Assembly (NCBI RefSeq): GCF_034808145.1
Contig: NZ_JAXHGM010000009.1
Location: 62,001-126,000, forward strand
Source: Halorubellus sp034808145
Lineage (GTDB): Archaea; Halobacteriota; Halobacteria; Halobacteriales; Natrialbaceae
Length of the DNA: 64,000 nt
Reading direction: 5' to 3'
Each line of letters starts with the position of its first letter. Position 1 is the stretch's first letter. The notes below the pieces were generated by a model. It saw nothing but the letters and a program-made list of their open reading frames with translations. It did not search any database and was not told the DNA's origin. The position numbers and the translations under genes are program-made. This document shows, piece after piece, positions 16,781-25,383 of this stretch.

Positions 16781-17220
16781 TGGGGGGCTTCGACGATCTC
16801 GACCAGGCCGTCGCCGAAGAAGACACCGACGACACCGAGGATACTGAAGACAGCGACCCTGACGTCACCGCCGTCTCTGACTCCGCTACTGACTCGAGTG
16901 ATATGAGCGAATCAGCGGCGACGAGCACGGACGTCTCGAGCACCGGGAGTGACCAGGCGGACGAGATGACGGAAGAGGATGCTCTCGATACGCCGGCCTT
17001 CGAGTTCGGTGAGACCAAACAACAGCAGATGTACGTCCGGCCTGCGGTCTGGAGCGATTGGGAGGACCTCCGGAAGTTCGAGGTCGAACGCAAGCTCGCC
17101 GACCGTGACATCCGGAACGTAGAGGGACGTGAACTCGACGAAGCTGCGATTCGCGTTCTCCTTGAGCATCCTGAGGAAGTCGCAGATTACGTTGAGGCCG
17201 CCCGACGCGATGAACTATAG
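16780..17220 (+). CDS. Acidic ParA-partner protein (partition cassette 2)
   Basis: 146 residues. Residues 1-75 are a disordered Asp/Ser/Thr-rich tract; residues 80-146 form a compact domain starting QQQMYVRPAVWSDWEDLRKF. The plan copies the cassette 1 partner (acidic tract, then MYVRP or IYIPD), so both probably belong to one haloarchaeal centromere-binding family. The start codon shares a base with the parA stop codon. Unlike cassette 1, its low-complexity tract does not carry the nine-base unit. Confidence 0.65.
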   Translation: MGGFDDLDQAVAEEDTDDTEDTEDSDPDVTAVSDSATDSSDMSESAATSTDVSSTGSDQADEMTEEDALDTPAFEFGETKQQQMYVRPAVWSDWEDLRKFEVERKLADRDIRNVEGRELDEAAIRVLLEHPEEVADYVEAARRDEL

Positions 17221-17620
17221 GGAACGTCGACGACCGTCTGTTTCTTTCAGACGCTAGTCCACATGGGTGTGTATCGGGGATTCCTGTGTGGCTGTGCCCT
17301 TCTCTCGGGTATGGTTCGGCAACGTCGGAACATTAGTATCGACCCCGATCTGGATGCCTGGTTGGCTTCTGGTGAAGTTGAGAATGGGAGCGAGCTGATT
17401 GAGACGTGGTCTCACACGCTCACGATGCGGATCGACCGCTTCCATCACTCGTGGGTGGGCGGTTGGGCGAGCGTCCGCAATGGCTTGTACAGTCCATGCA
17501 CTACACAACCACCAGCGACCGCATCAGGCGCTTGATGGACAGATGCCAGCTGCGGAGGTGCTAAACTAGACAGTGCCTAGGGACACACCTGCTCCAAGTG
17601 ACTCATCACTCGGTGAAATG
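17221..17620. other. Intergenic stretch with a gene remnant
   Basis: About 400 bases between the partition cassette and a lipoprotein gene. Apart from the RHH-like fragment at 17311-17535, no gene, RNA or repeat was recognised. Confidence 0.4.
17311..17535 (+). pseudogene. Ribbon-helix-helix-like protein remnant
   Basis: The first 33 codons (MVRQRRNISIDPDLDAWLAS, then VENGSELIETW) match the beta strand and first helix of CopG/RHH regulators, which in plasmids control copy number or partition. The remaining 40 residues lose that character and end in a Thr/Ala/Pro tract, so the second helix seems replaced by unrelated sequence. Probably a truncated copy. Confidence 0.4.
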
Positions 17621-18037
17621 TTATGATTCACCGGAACATTCCGGTCTTGAATATCTGAGATTATAATTGCCGCCACTAGTCTCAAGAGTACAGTAAATTG
17701 TGTCCTCACATTCGTTTTGTGCGACTTTTACTTTTGTAGTTTTTTCTGGCCGTGGAACTATGTCGTCTACGTTAGTTTTCATTATATATGTTCTTTGAGG
17801 CACACTGGTGTTGATCTCTATTGCCGATCTGGCTGGTATACTCCTTACTCTTCCAAATTGGTGCTTGTCATCATCGTAAGTTAGCTCGGTGTAGAATTCT
17901 TGCTCTGAGGGGGTATTATTAATCAAATGTATGGTTACGGTATAAGTATCGTCTCTGATAAATGTACACCCTGAAAGGGGTGCTAAGCTCATAGAAGCGA
18001 CTACAATTGCGTTTCGACGGGTAATACCATTTATCAT
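17621..18037 (-). CDS. Tat-type lipoprotein, unknown function
   Basis: 138 residues from MINGITRRNAIVVASMSLAP, a twin-arginine signal, with lipobox LSGC (Cys at residue 23). The mature part is a beta-sandwich-like domain (YTVTIHLINNTPSEQEFYTE, ... QRTYIMKTNVDDI) with two Cys near the end that may pair. The start at 18037 gives a proper signal, whereas the ATG at 18097 would add 20 residues before it. The gene is AT-richer than its neighbours, which suggests acquisition. It lies against the left end of an IS200/IS605 element. Confidence 0.65.
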   Translation of the reverse strand: MINGITRRNAIVVASMSLAPLSGCTFIRDDTYTVTIHLINNTPSEQEFYTELTYDDDKHQFGRVRSIPARSAIEINTSVPQRTYIMKTNVDDIVPRPEKTTKVKVAQNECEDTIYCTLETSGGNYNLRYSRPECSGES

Positions 18038-18243
18038 ACCTGTTCGTCCAAGCAGCCAATTATATACCTTTTTGTTCACCGGCCAATCCTCATCCAACTA
18101 TCTTTCTTCAAGGCGAGAATCCCGCCGTTCACGGCGGGCGTGAAGCCGACAACTGCCTCACGCTCCACCATCGGTTGCAGGCCGAATACCCCACGACAGC
18201 GAGCTTTTATTAGAATTGGGTCTACAGAAATCAGTACGGCCAA

Positions 18244-18636
18244 ATGAAGTACAACCTCGAAACCGGGTCGCACACGGTCTACGCGCTCCAATATCACTTC
18301 GTGACCGTCACGAAGTACCGCGCAGACCTCCTCACCGACGAGATCGCAGAGCGTATCAGTGAGATTACCAGCGACATCTCCGAGGACTACGGCGTGAGCA
18401 TCCAGAATGTCAACGGCGGGTCCGACCACGTTCACATTCTGTTCACGGCGAAACCAACGACCGACCTCACCAAGTTCATCAATTCGCTCAAGGGCGTCAC
18501 ATCCCGCAAAATCCGTGACGAGAACCCCGAGGTTCGCCAGGCGCTCGACAGCGCGTTCTGGCAACCGGGGTACTTCCTCGCCACCACCGGCCAAGTGAGC
18601 ATCGACGTACTGATGGAGTACGTGGAGGACCAGTAG
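18244..18636 (+). CDS. tnpA: IS200/IS605 TnpA, HUH-type transposase
   Basis: 130 residues, the normal length. The HUH motif is DHVHILF at about residues 61-67, and the catalytic Tyr is likely the one in LMEYVEDQ at the C-terminus. It cuts and joins single-stranded element ends. It is separated by one base from the tnpB start. The sequence has no visible damage. Confidence 0.93.
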   Translation: MKYNLETGSHTVYALQYHFVTVTKYRADLLTDEIAERISEITSDISEDYGVSIQNVNGGSDHVHILFTAKPTTDLTKFINSLKGVTSRKIRDENPEVRQALDSAFWQPGYFLATTGQVSIDVLMEYVEDQ

Positions 18637-18637
18637 C

Positions 18638-19951
18638 GTGCCTACGACCGTCACGAAGACGTTGCAGGCGACGTTCGCGCCACCCACCGCGCACAAGCAG
18701 TCGAAACTCGACGACCTGCTCGACACGTACCGTGACGGTCTGCAAGAGGCGTTCGACGCCGGGGCGAGTACCATGTCGTCGGTGAGCGACATCGTCACGC
18801 CCTACAACCTACCGTATCAGGCCAAAGCTGCGCTCTGCAACTACGTCCCGAAACTCCGCAAGACGTACGACGCCAACGAGTTGGACGACGAACACCCGAT
18901 ACGGCTCACGAACCAGGCTGCAACGTTCGACCACTCCACAGAGCGCGACTACGAGTTCACGTGGTGGGTTCCGCGTCCCGGTCGGGGAACGAACTTCTGG
19001 ATACCGCTCCGTATCAACCCCGAACAGGAAGCCCTCTGGCACGACCTCGTAGCCGAGGACGCGAAGGCGGGCGAGATACGGCTTCAGAAACACCGGAATA
19101 ACTGGGTACTGCACGTCACCGTCGAGTACCCGGTCGAAGATCCAGCGACTGACGGTGACGCCACGCACATCGGCTTAGACATCGGAGAAACCGCCCTTAT
19201 CACGGGCTGTGCCCTCAAGGACGGGTCTCCGACTGACCCGCTCGTGCGTAGCGGAAGCAGAGCGAAGCATCTCCGCAAAGAGATGCACACGACGCTGAAA
19301 CGACTCCAAGAGCGCGACGCATCGGAGTGGCGTACCGACGAACGGTTCGACCATTACCAGAACGCGCTCACCGACATCGTGGAGAAAGCGTCTCGGGAAG
19401 CCGTCGAGTACGCCGAGCAGTTCGAGAACCCGGTGTTGGTGATGGAGGACCTCACGTACATCCGTGAGCGTCTCGACTATGGGACGTACATGAACCGTCG
19501 GCTTCACTCGTGGGCGTTCGCCCGACTGCAAGGGCGCATCGAAGACAAGGCGACTGAAGCAGGCATCCCAGTCGAGTACGTGAATCCGGCGTACACCTCG
19601 CAGACGTGCCACTCGTGCCATCGCATCGGTCGGCGGGACTCCCAAGCCGAGTTCCGATGTCCGCACGACGATTGCCACGTTTCGACGTTTCAGGCCGATA
19701 TCAACGCTGCCGCGAATATCGCACGACGGGTTGACCCGTGGGGAGAGAGCGTTCCGCTTGACAAGGCGGAACGCGATGACTCGCCTCGGGATGGGAGCTG
19801 TAGTGACACGGCCTCGACTCACCGTGAGACGAGCGAGACACCCTCGCAGATGACGCTCACGGCCGACGAAGAGTCGGAACCCTCTACCAGCGTGCACGAG
19901 GCTGTGTCTCGTGAGCCAACCAGAACCTCCGGTTCTGGTGACGGCGATTGA
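18638..19951 (+). CDS. tnpB: TnpB, RNA-guided RuvC nuclease
   Basis: 437 residues from a GTG start directly after tnpA. RuvC acidic residues are in IGLDIGETAL, VMEDLTYIRE and FQADINAAAN. A zinc finger is formed by CHSCHRIG and CPHDDCH, the second pair unusual in having the last position C-H. The C-terminal 60 residues after the catalytic Asp are a Ser/Thr/Glu-rich tail that overlaps the region expected to encode the guide RNA. Full length and undamaged, so it should be able to promote retention of the element. Confidence 0.92.
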   Translation: MPTTVTKTLQATFAPPTAHKQSKLDDLLDTYRDGLQEAFDAGASTMSSVSDIVTPYNLPYQAKAALCNYVPKLRKTYDANELDDEHPIRLTNQAATFDHSTERDYEFTWWVPRPGRGTNFWIPLRINPEQEALWHDLVAEDAKAGEIRLQKHRNNWVLHVTVEYPVEDPATDGDATHIGLDIGETALITGCALKDGSPTDPLVRSGSRAKHLRKEMHTTLKRLQERDASEWRTDERFDHYQNALTDIVEKASREAVEYAEQFENPVLVMEDLTYIRERLDYGTYMNRRLHSWAFARLQGRIEDKATEAGIPVEYVNPAYTSQTCHSCHRIGRRDSQAEFRCPHDDCHVSTFQADINAAANIARRVDPWGESVPLDKAERDDSPRDGSCSDTASTHRETSETPSQMTLTADEESEPSTSVHEAVSREPTRTSGSGDGD

Positions 19952-20012
19952 CTGGTATTCCCCATGTGTGGGAAGCCTCGCCGTTTACGGCGAGGAGGAT
20001 GTCACAACGTTG

Positions 20013-20198
20013 ATGGTTCCGCTTGTACAGGTCATTCTGAATATTGACCAAATAGCACTAACTCCAGAGGTTGTGTATGCTCTTCTATGGTTTATGTTTA
20101 TTAGCGCCACAATCGTGTCAGTATCTATTGGAGGGTTCATAATCCCCGTCGGCGCATTTGCTGGCTACATTTTAGCAAGAAAGCGCGTTGACAATTAG
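20013..20198 (+). CDS. Small two-helix membrane protein, possibly truncated by the IS
   Basis: 61 residues from MVPLVQVILNID with two hydrophobic helices (about 15-36 and 38-55) and a basic end ARKRVDN, topology two-pass. It begins eight bases after the right end of the IS200/IS605 element and the frame is open into it, so its original N-terminus may have been removed. It is AT-rich like the lipoprotein on the other side of the element, and the two may come from one acquired segment. Confidence 0.4.
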   Translation: MVPLVQVILNIDQIALTPEVVYALLWFMFISATIVSVSIGGFIIPVGAFAGYILARKRVDN

Positions 20199-20504
20199 GT
20201 CCCCGAGTGTATTCCTGATTTGGGGCTGATGGTTTGTCAATATCTATCCTCGGTCTTTCTGTCAGCCACCGACTCTCGATTTTTATATAGCGTCATGTGA
20301 TTTATCAGGTTCCGTTCGGAGACTGCCGCTGATAGCGTGTGTATAACTGACTCTTCTGGTCAGTAACAGACACAAACTACTACACACTCCAACACAAACA
20401 CCGAATCACGCGAAAAACAGGGTCTTAGAATCACCCAACACCAGCGAAACCCGGGTAACCCCCGAGAAACCGCGCAAATCCAACCACACCCTCACCGAGA
20501 ACCC
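20199..20504. other. AT-rich intergenic region before the integrase
   Basis: About 300 bases with relatively low GC and no recognised gene. A TTTTTATATAG stretch at 20281-20291 is TATA-like but lies too far from the integrase ATG for a leaderless promoter. An attachment site could lie here but no duplicated core was found in the window. Confidence 0.3.
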
Positions 20505-21815
20505 ATGTCTGACCCCACGCACCCCGGGGAAACCCCGGACACAGCACACGACGACGCACCGCCCACGCGCCGCTGGACCGAGCAGGACCTCAGCGACATG
20601 CAGCAGTACTTCTGGCGCCACATCGCCAGCGACGCCGGCGCCGACGGCATCGACGTCGAGACCGAGAAACCCACCTACAGCTGGCTCGACGACAACGGCT
20701 ACCGCCGCTTCGTCGCCGCCCTCCGCCGCCACCACGACCAGCCCTTCGACGAATTCTGGAGCAGCCTCATCGCGCCCGACGCGGCCGCGTGGGACTACGA
20801 CTGGGGCACCGGCGACCAGCGGACCATCGAAGCGCTCGAACACTTCCTGGACCGTCGTGCCAGTCGCTACGGCCTGAGCGAGTCCAGCGTCGACACGCTC
20901 CGCTATCGCCTCAACGGCTACGTCAGAGCGTTCAAGCTCGCGAACGACCACGCACGTCTCCTCGCGTCGGTCGCCCGAGACTCGGACACCCCGGCCTACG
21001 AGGCCGTCGACGAGGTGTTCGCCGCCTTCGACCACCTCAACGAGGCCAACGACCGGAGCGACACCACCATCAAGCGCATCGCGGACATCGTCGACTCGTT
21101 CTACTCGCATCTCGTCTCCCGCCAGGTTGCCGCGACGAATCCGGCGGGCGGCCTCGACGACGAGTTCAAGTGGGACACCACGACCGACGGCGACACGCCA
21201 GCACTCCGAACGGAGCACGTGCAGGCGCTCATGGACGTCGTCAAGACGCCAGCAGACGAGTTGCTCGTCATCGCGCTCGCGGGCTGGGGGTTGCGCGCGA
21301 ACGAGGTCGCCGCCTTGCACGTCAACCAGATCGACCGCGACGGTGACGACGTCCCGCGCATCGAGTTCGACGACCGCAAGAACGGCCCCGGATCGGTGAG
21401 TCTCCTCTACGGGATGGAGGTTCTCGATGACCGCCTCGCACAACTCAGCGACCGCACCGCGTGGAACGGCTACCTCTTCCCGTCCACCCGAGACGATGCT
21501 GCACACATCTCGCGGCAGACGGTGTGGCGGCGGTTCCGCGACCTCGCCGACACCGCCGGTCTCCCCGACGAGATTGACGGCGAGCGGCCGTCGCCCCAGC
21601 TGTGTCGGCGGTTCTGGTACGATAGGTACTCGGAGACGCTCCAGGACGTCATCGCCGGCCTTGAGGACATCGCCGCTGAGCAGGGCAGCAGCGACCCCGA
21701 GGTCGTTCTCAACAACTACCTGTCCGAGGACCGCGCTCGCCGCCTTCGCCGGGACGCGATGCGCGAGCGCCTCGCCGCCGCATTCGAGGCCCAAGTCGAG
21801 ACCGCCGACGAGTGA
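20505..21815 (+). CDS. Tyrosine recombinase/integrase
   Basis: 436 residues. An N-terminal SAM-like core-binding region (about 100-215, with TIKRIADIVDSFYSHLVSRQ) precedes a catalytic domain. The first catalytic Arg is in GWGLRANEVAALH, a Lys candidate is in FDDRKNGPG, the second Arg region is SPQLCRRFWYDRY, and the nucleophile is probably the Tyr of VVLNNYLSED. The usual His of HxxR reads as Gln (PQLCR), a known variation in divergent archaeal recombinases. It may integrate the element or resolve plasmid multimers, and stands directly before the cassette array, so a role in cassette rearrangement cannot be excluded. Confidence 0.8.
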   Translation: MSDPTHPGETPDTAHDDAPPTRRWTEQDLSDMQQYFWRHIASDAGADGIDVETEKPTYSWLDDNGYRRFVAALRRHHDQPFDEFWSSLIAPDAAAWDYDWGTGDQRTIEALEHFLDRRASRYGLSESSVDTLRYRLNGYVRAFKLANDHARLLASVARDSDTPAYEAVDEVFAAFDHLNEANDRSDTTIKRIADIVDSFYSHLVSRQVAATNPAGGLDDEFKWDTTTDGDTPALRTEHVQALMDVVKTPADELLVIALAGWGLRANEVAALHVNQIDRDGDDVPRIEFDDRKNGPGSVSLLYGMEVLDDRLAQLSDRTAWNGYLFPSTRDDAAHISRQTVWRRFRDLADTAGLPDEIDGERPSPQLCRRFWYDRYSETLQDVIAGLEDIAAEQGSSDPEVVLNNYLSEDRARRLRRDAMRERLAAAFEAQVETADE

Positions 21816-22046
21816 GAACTGTTTGTGGGATACTCGTGGGGTAGCGGAGCACGGTGAGTACGACCGGGGTTCGTGAGCGGGTGCTGGATCTGGATTCGGT
21901 GCCTGCTGTGTCGGGTGGTGGCGAGCAGCCTGCTGAGGAGGAGTGGGAGTCGGATGATGGGTCGGGGCGTCGTGGTCGTGGGGGGTAGGTTGCTGGGTCG
22001 TGGTCGTGTCTGTCGTCTCCGTCCAGCCACCGACATACACAAAAAA

Positions 22047-22056
22047 TAAATTTTAA
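22047..22056 (+). promoter_or_regulatory. TATA-like promoter of the trunk gene
   Basis: TAAATTTTAA lies about 30 bases before the ATG at 22084, the spacing of a leaderless haloarchaeal promoter. Orphan cassettes 2-6, 9 and 10 show no equivalent, while cassette 8 has a weaker one. Confidence 0.5.
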
Positions 22057-22083
22057 GTCGTATTGGCTGAAAGTTGCGTTCTG

Positions 22084-24078
22084 ATGGCTACGTGGGTCGC
22101 TGGTGTGCGCAACCTCCTGCACGCCCTCAGCGACGCGTCCACGCTAGCCCCAGCCGCCATCGACCTCGGACTGAAGGACCTCCTCAAATCGATCAACCGA
22201 GCGATGTTCGGGGCGGTCTTCGAACTCATCGAACTCCTGTTCTCCGAGGCACTCGGCGAGATGCTGAAACTCCAGCCGAGCGAGCTGTCGAAGGTCGCCG
22301 AGATGTACGAGCTCTCGACGATCCTGTTCTTCTCGCTGCTGACGCTGTTCGGCCTGTCGTACCTCGGCATGTTCCAGCTGTTCCCCGGGAACGAGGACGT
22401 CGACCCGTACCAGTTCATGACCCGCGCGTTCGCCGCACTCATGGCGATCCTCATCGTGAACCCGCCCGGTGACGGGACGCTGTTCGCGCAGGGCGCGTTC
22501 GCGTGGGCGTTCGAGGTGACGAACGCCAGCATCGACCTGTTCCTCCAAGGCGCGAACTTCGGACAGTCACTCCCGAGTAACCCCAGCATCGGCGGCGACC
22601 CGAGCCTCCAGACCACCATCATGCTGATGCTGTACGGCTCCCTCATCCTCCTGGTCGTCGGCCTCACCCAGATACTGCTGTTCATCGTCCTCGTCGCCCG
22701 CCAGATCATCATCATCCTCACGTACGGACTGTTCCCGCTCCTGTTGGTGTTCTGGATCGCCGACGCAGGCCCATTGAAGTACGCGAAGCAACTCAGCGAG
22801 AAGCTCTTCAAGGCCACCGGGATGCTCATCCCCGCGGGCATCCTCTTCGCCGCCATCTTCAGGGTCGGCACCACGTTCCTGGCGGAGACCCTCACGGGGT
22901 CCGCAGCGATGACCGCCGACGGCAGCTTCGCGACCCCGATGAGTTTCGTCATCGATCTCACCCAGCCGACGGCGATCCTGGCGGCAACGTGCGCGCTCCC
23001 GATCCTCATCTGCGGCCAGGGACTGAGCGGAACAGGCCTCGGCGGCGCGGCAAGCGCCGCGACATCCGCCGGAAAGAAGCTGGGATCCAAGGCCAAAGGC
23101 ATGGCAGGCCTCGGCGGCAGCGGTGACGGTGGTGGGGACAGCCTCGCCAGCAGCGAGACCGTGAACGCAAGCGACCAGCAGTCGGCGACTAGCGGTGGTG
23201 GGACGACCGCGAGCGGTGACTCCAGCAGCACGAGCAGTGTGAAGACGGACGCGGCACCGGAGTTGGAGAACCCATCGACGAGGCAGATTGTCGCAGACGG
23301 TGGCGCGGACTTCACCAGTACCGGCGGCGGCGAGTACTTCGAGCAACCAGACGGCGAGTACACTGAAGTCGACGCCAAGCGCGAGGCAATGAGGGAACTC
23401 GACGACAGTTACGTCTCCGCCAACGACACGACGATTCTCAAGGATACCGACGAGCTATCGGCGGAGGAACGACAACAGTACGAGGACCGCGCAGAGTACC
23501 TCCACTACCGGAAGGGGACCGACGTCGACCTGGGCGAGATGAGTGGGTACGAGTTCCGCCAGAAGGACGAAGCCGTCCAACAGGAGATCGTCGCGCGAGC
23601 GTTTGAGAACGGCGATATGGAGGCTCTCAGCGAGGGTATCGACGAGATCGGTGACACGGGCTTGCTGGATCACGCCAAAGCGGGTGTGAAGAAAGGTGGG
23701 ATCAAGTCCATCGCGAAGGGGGCGGTCGCTGGTGGCGCCATCGCGCTGGGTGCGGGTGCCGGCGGGCTGCCGGCGATCGCGGCGGCGGCGGCCGTGGGCG
23801 CAGGCAAAGGGTTCGCCGGCGGCGCGGCCGCCGGGTCGCTCAAGTCGATGGCAGGCGATCACTTCGACAAGGACATCCAGAGCTGGGAGGGCATCAAAGA
23901 CAAAGGCGTGACGGGGACCGCCGAGACGATTGCCGACGACCTCGGCGACCTCGTCGACCACTCGCCCGATGACGACGACACCGCGCGGACAACGAAGGAG
24001 ACCGATGCTGATGTCGGAACCGGCGAAAACGAGTACTTCAATGGTGACGCGAAATCTGGGAATGACCTCGAAGAATAA
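22084..24078 (+). CDS. VirB6/TrbL-like membrane trunk with glycine-rich C-terminal tip (cassette 1)
   Basis: 664 residues. The first 320 hold five to six membrane segments (around 80-100, 120-138, 180-235 as a long double segment, 255-280, 295-315), in the style of VirB6/TrbL pore subunits of type IV secretion. A Ser/Gly linker follows (about 320-420), then a charged region with YEFRQKDEAVQQEIV and GIDEIGDTGLLDHAKAG, then a Gly/Ala-rich hydrophobic stretch of about 50 residues (IALGAGAGGLPAIAAAAAVG) and an acidic tail. It is the only complete copy; all later copies lack the membrane trunk. No VirB4 or VirD4 ATPase is nearby. It may be a secretion-linked toxin carrier, a surface-exposed variable protein or a T4SS part. 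Confidence 0.7.
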   Translation: MATWVAGVRNLLHALSDASTLAPAAIDLGLKDLLKSINRAMFGAVFELIELLFSEALGEMLKLQPSELSKVAEMYELSTILFFSLLTLFGLSYLGMFQLFPGNEDVDPYQFMTRAFAALMAILIVNPPGDGTLFAQGAFAWAFEVTNASIDLFLQGANFGQSLPSNPSIGGDPSLQTTIMLMLYGSLILLVVGLTQILLFIVLVARQIIIILTYGLFPLLLVFWIADAGPLKYAKQLSEKLFKATGMLIPAGILFAAIFRVGTTFLAETLTGSAAMTADGSFATPMSFVIDLTQPTAILAATCALPILICGQGLSGTGLGGAASAATSAGKKLGSKAKGMAGLGGSGDGGGDSLASSETVNASDQQSATSGGGTTASGDSSSTSSVKTDAAPELENPSTRQIVADGGADFTSTGGGEYFEQPDGEYTEVDAKREAMRELDDSYVSANDTTILKDTDELSAEERQQYEDRAEYLHYRKGTDVDLGEMSGYEFRQKDEAVQQEIVARAFENGDMEALSEGIDEIGDTGLLDHAKAGVKKGGIKSIAKGAVAGGAIALGAGAGGLPAIAAAAAVGAGKGFAGGAAAGSLKSMAGDHFDKDIQSWEGIKDKGVTGTAETIADDLGDLVDHSPDDDDTARTTKETDADVGTGENEYFNGDAKSGNDLEE

Positions 24079-24093
24079 CGGAAAGACGGATAA

Positions 24094-24840
24094 ATGAATA
24101 TGGACACAGAAATTGCTGACTGGGACGAGGATGGGTTGGGCGTTCGGGTCTTCGACACTAACGGAGATCTTCATGAGATCGCCTTAGATTGGGACGGGAA
24201 CGTCACCAGCCATGGACAGGACGTCTACCCGAAGGATTCGACGAAGCGAACCGACGAGGAGGAGCGCCTCATGCAGCAGGTGCGGGTGCGGGCCGAATAC
24301 GCCGCGCACGTACATTTCGAAGAGAAGGAAATCATCGATACTCCAACCTGGATTCCGAGCGAGCTCGAGCGGGCGATGGATATCGTGCGGACGCTCCCGA
24401 CGGAGACGTTCGTCGAGCACTTCCGGGAGTATTACGATGCGGTGCGCGACCACACCGGCGAGCGCATCGACGACGACGTCCAAGGGGTCGAGCGCGTCCG
24501 CATGTACATCCATATCGACGACGACAACCGGTTCGTGGGCTCCTCTGCACCAACCGTCCGGTACAAGGATGCGAGTGGCGAGTCTCAGGCGACGAACTAC
24601 GACGTCGAGGGTCACCCGACCGAGACCTCCATCCTGCTTAGCCTCCCACCGCTCGAGTTCCAGCGCGATGACTTCGAGTTCCCCGATTCCTTCCAGGCGC
24701 TGATGGTGAGTCATCTCATGTGCCAGATCCGGGACGTATATCTGAACATGGGCGAGGAACCACCCGTCGAGTACCGGGTAGAAGGCATCGGCAAACCGGT
24801 CACCCTCCACGACGGGCTCGTCAAGCGCTTCGACGAGTAA
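24094..24840 (+). CDS. Partner protein 1 (immunity-like), C-half type I
   Basis: 248 residues, soluble and acidic, no signal or membrane segment, 15 bases after the trunk gene. The N-terminal 60 residues form a small beta domain (GLGVRVFDTNGDLHEIALDW) ending with EEERLMQQV. The C-terminal two thirds hold GVERVRMYIHIDDDNRF and the family hallmark C-Q-I-R-D-V-Y-L-N-M-G-E-E-P-P. The gene family occurs only behind tip cassettes here, so it probably binds the tip, as immunity or chaperone. Its N-terminal block is almost identical to partner 4, its C-terminal block to partners 2 and 5. Confidence 0.65.
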   Translation: MNMDTEIADWDEDGLGVRVFDTNGDLHEIALDWDGNVTSHGQDVYPKDSTKRTDEEERLMQQVRVRAEYAAHVHFEEKEIIDTPTWIPSELERAMDIVRTLPTETFVEHFREYYDAVRDHTGERIDDDVQGVERVRMYIHIDDDNRFVGSSAPTVRYKDASGESQATNYDVEGHPTETSILLSLPPLEFQRDDFEFPDSFQALMVSHLMCQIRDVYLNMGEEPPVEYRVEGIGKPVTLHDGLVKRFDE

Positions 24841-24881
24841 CCCACTCCCCCTCGTCGGCTCTCTGAACGTGTCCCACCTGA

Positions 24882-25379
24882 CCGATTCCACACGCCTTGA
24901 AGAACGGCAACCTGGACGACATCAGCGTGGGCATCGACGAGATTGGCGACAAGGACTTGATCGACCACGCCAAAGCCGGTGGCAAGAAAGGCGGGATCAA
25001 AGCCATCGCCAAGGGCGGGGCGGTCTTCGGCGGCGCTGCCTTGGCAGGTGGCGCCGCTGGCCTGCCGGCTATCGGCGCAGCCGCCGCGGTCGGCATGGCA
25101 GCCGGCTTCGGTGCTGGCGCCGCCAAGTCGGTCGGCATGGAACGCCTGAAAGACTGGAACCGAGACTACACGACGATGGAGGGCATCACGAACGAAGCTC
25201 CGAAAGACATCGGGAACCTCGCCGACAACATCGGCGACTTCATCGGCTCCGCTGGTGGGAATGCCGACACCGCGGAGACGACGCATGGTCCCGAGGATTA
25301 TGCGGATTCGCGCGACAACAGGTTCGAGGGCGATGATGAAGTGTTAGAACCGAACGAAGAAGAACTTGAGACCGAATGA
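24882..25379 (+). CDS. Orphan tip cassette 2 (core B), no ATG
   Basis: The frame opens after a TGA at 24879 and has no ATG before the core; a TTG at 24897 is the first possible start. It begins precisely at the trunk-tip junction (KNGNLDDISVGIDEIGDKDL), continues with DHAKAGGKKGGIKAIAKG, a Gly/Ala-rich hydrophobic segment and MERLKDWNRDYTTMEGITNE, then the acidic tail. The membrane trunk is absent. It therefore looks like a silent or donor copy which could be joined to the trunk by recombination in the shared GIDEIGD...KKGGIK region. Confidence 0.6.
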   Translation, partial: PIPHALKNGNLDDISVGIDEIGDKDLIDHAKAGGKKGGIKAIAKGGAVFGGAALAGGAAGLPAIGAAAAVGMAAGFGAGAAKSVGMERLKDWNRDYTTMEGITNEAPKDIGNLADNIGDFIGSAGGNADTAETTHGPEDYADSRDNRFEGDDEVLEPNEEELETE

Positions 25380-25383
25380 GAAC

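Larger units (their letters stand above)
18108..20005. mobile_element. IS200/IS605-family element, complete
   Basis: Left-end hairpin CCCGCCGTTCACGGCGGG at 18121-18138 and right-end hairpin CCTCGCCGTTTACGGCGAGG at 19976-19995 enclose tnpA and tnpB in the same direction. These subterminal hairpins are what the TnpA transposase recognises in single-stranded DNA. The reRNA (omega RNA) used by TnpB is expected around the 3' end of tnpB and the right end. Exact cleavage positions were not determined. Confidence 0.85.

Noticed and set aside
20406..22040. 544-codon minus-strand ORF opposite the integrase
   Set aside because: Antisense frame of a high-GC gene; its sequence is Val/Arg/Gly-rich with no family, whereas the plus strand gives a recognisable recombinase.
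22084..24078. Trunk gene as part of a complete type IV secretion operon
   Set aside because: No VirB4, VirD4 or relaxase gene occurs in the window; the following genes are cassettes only.
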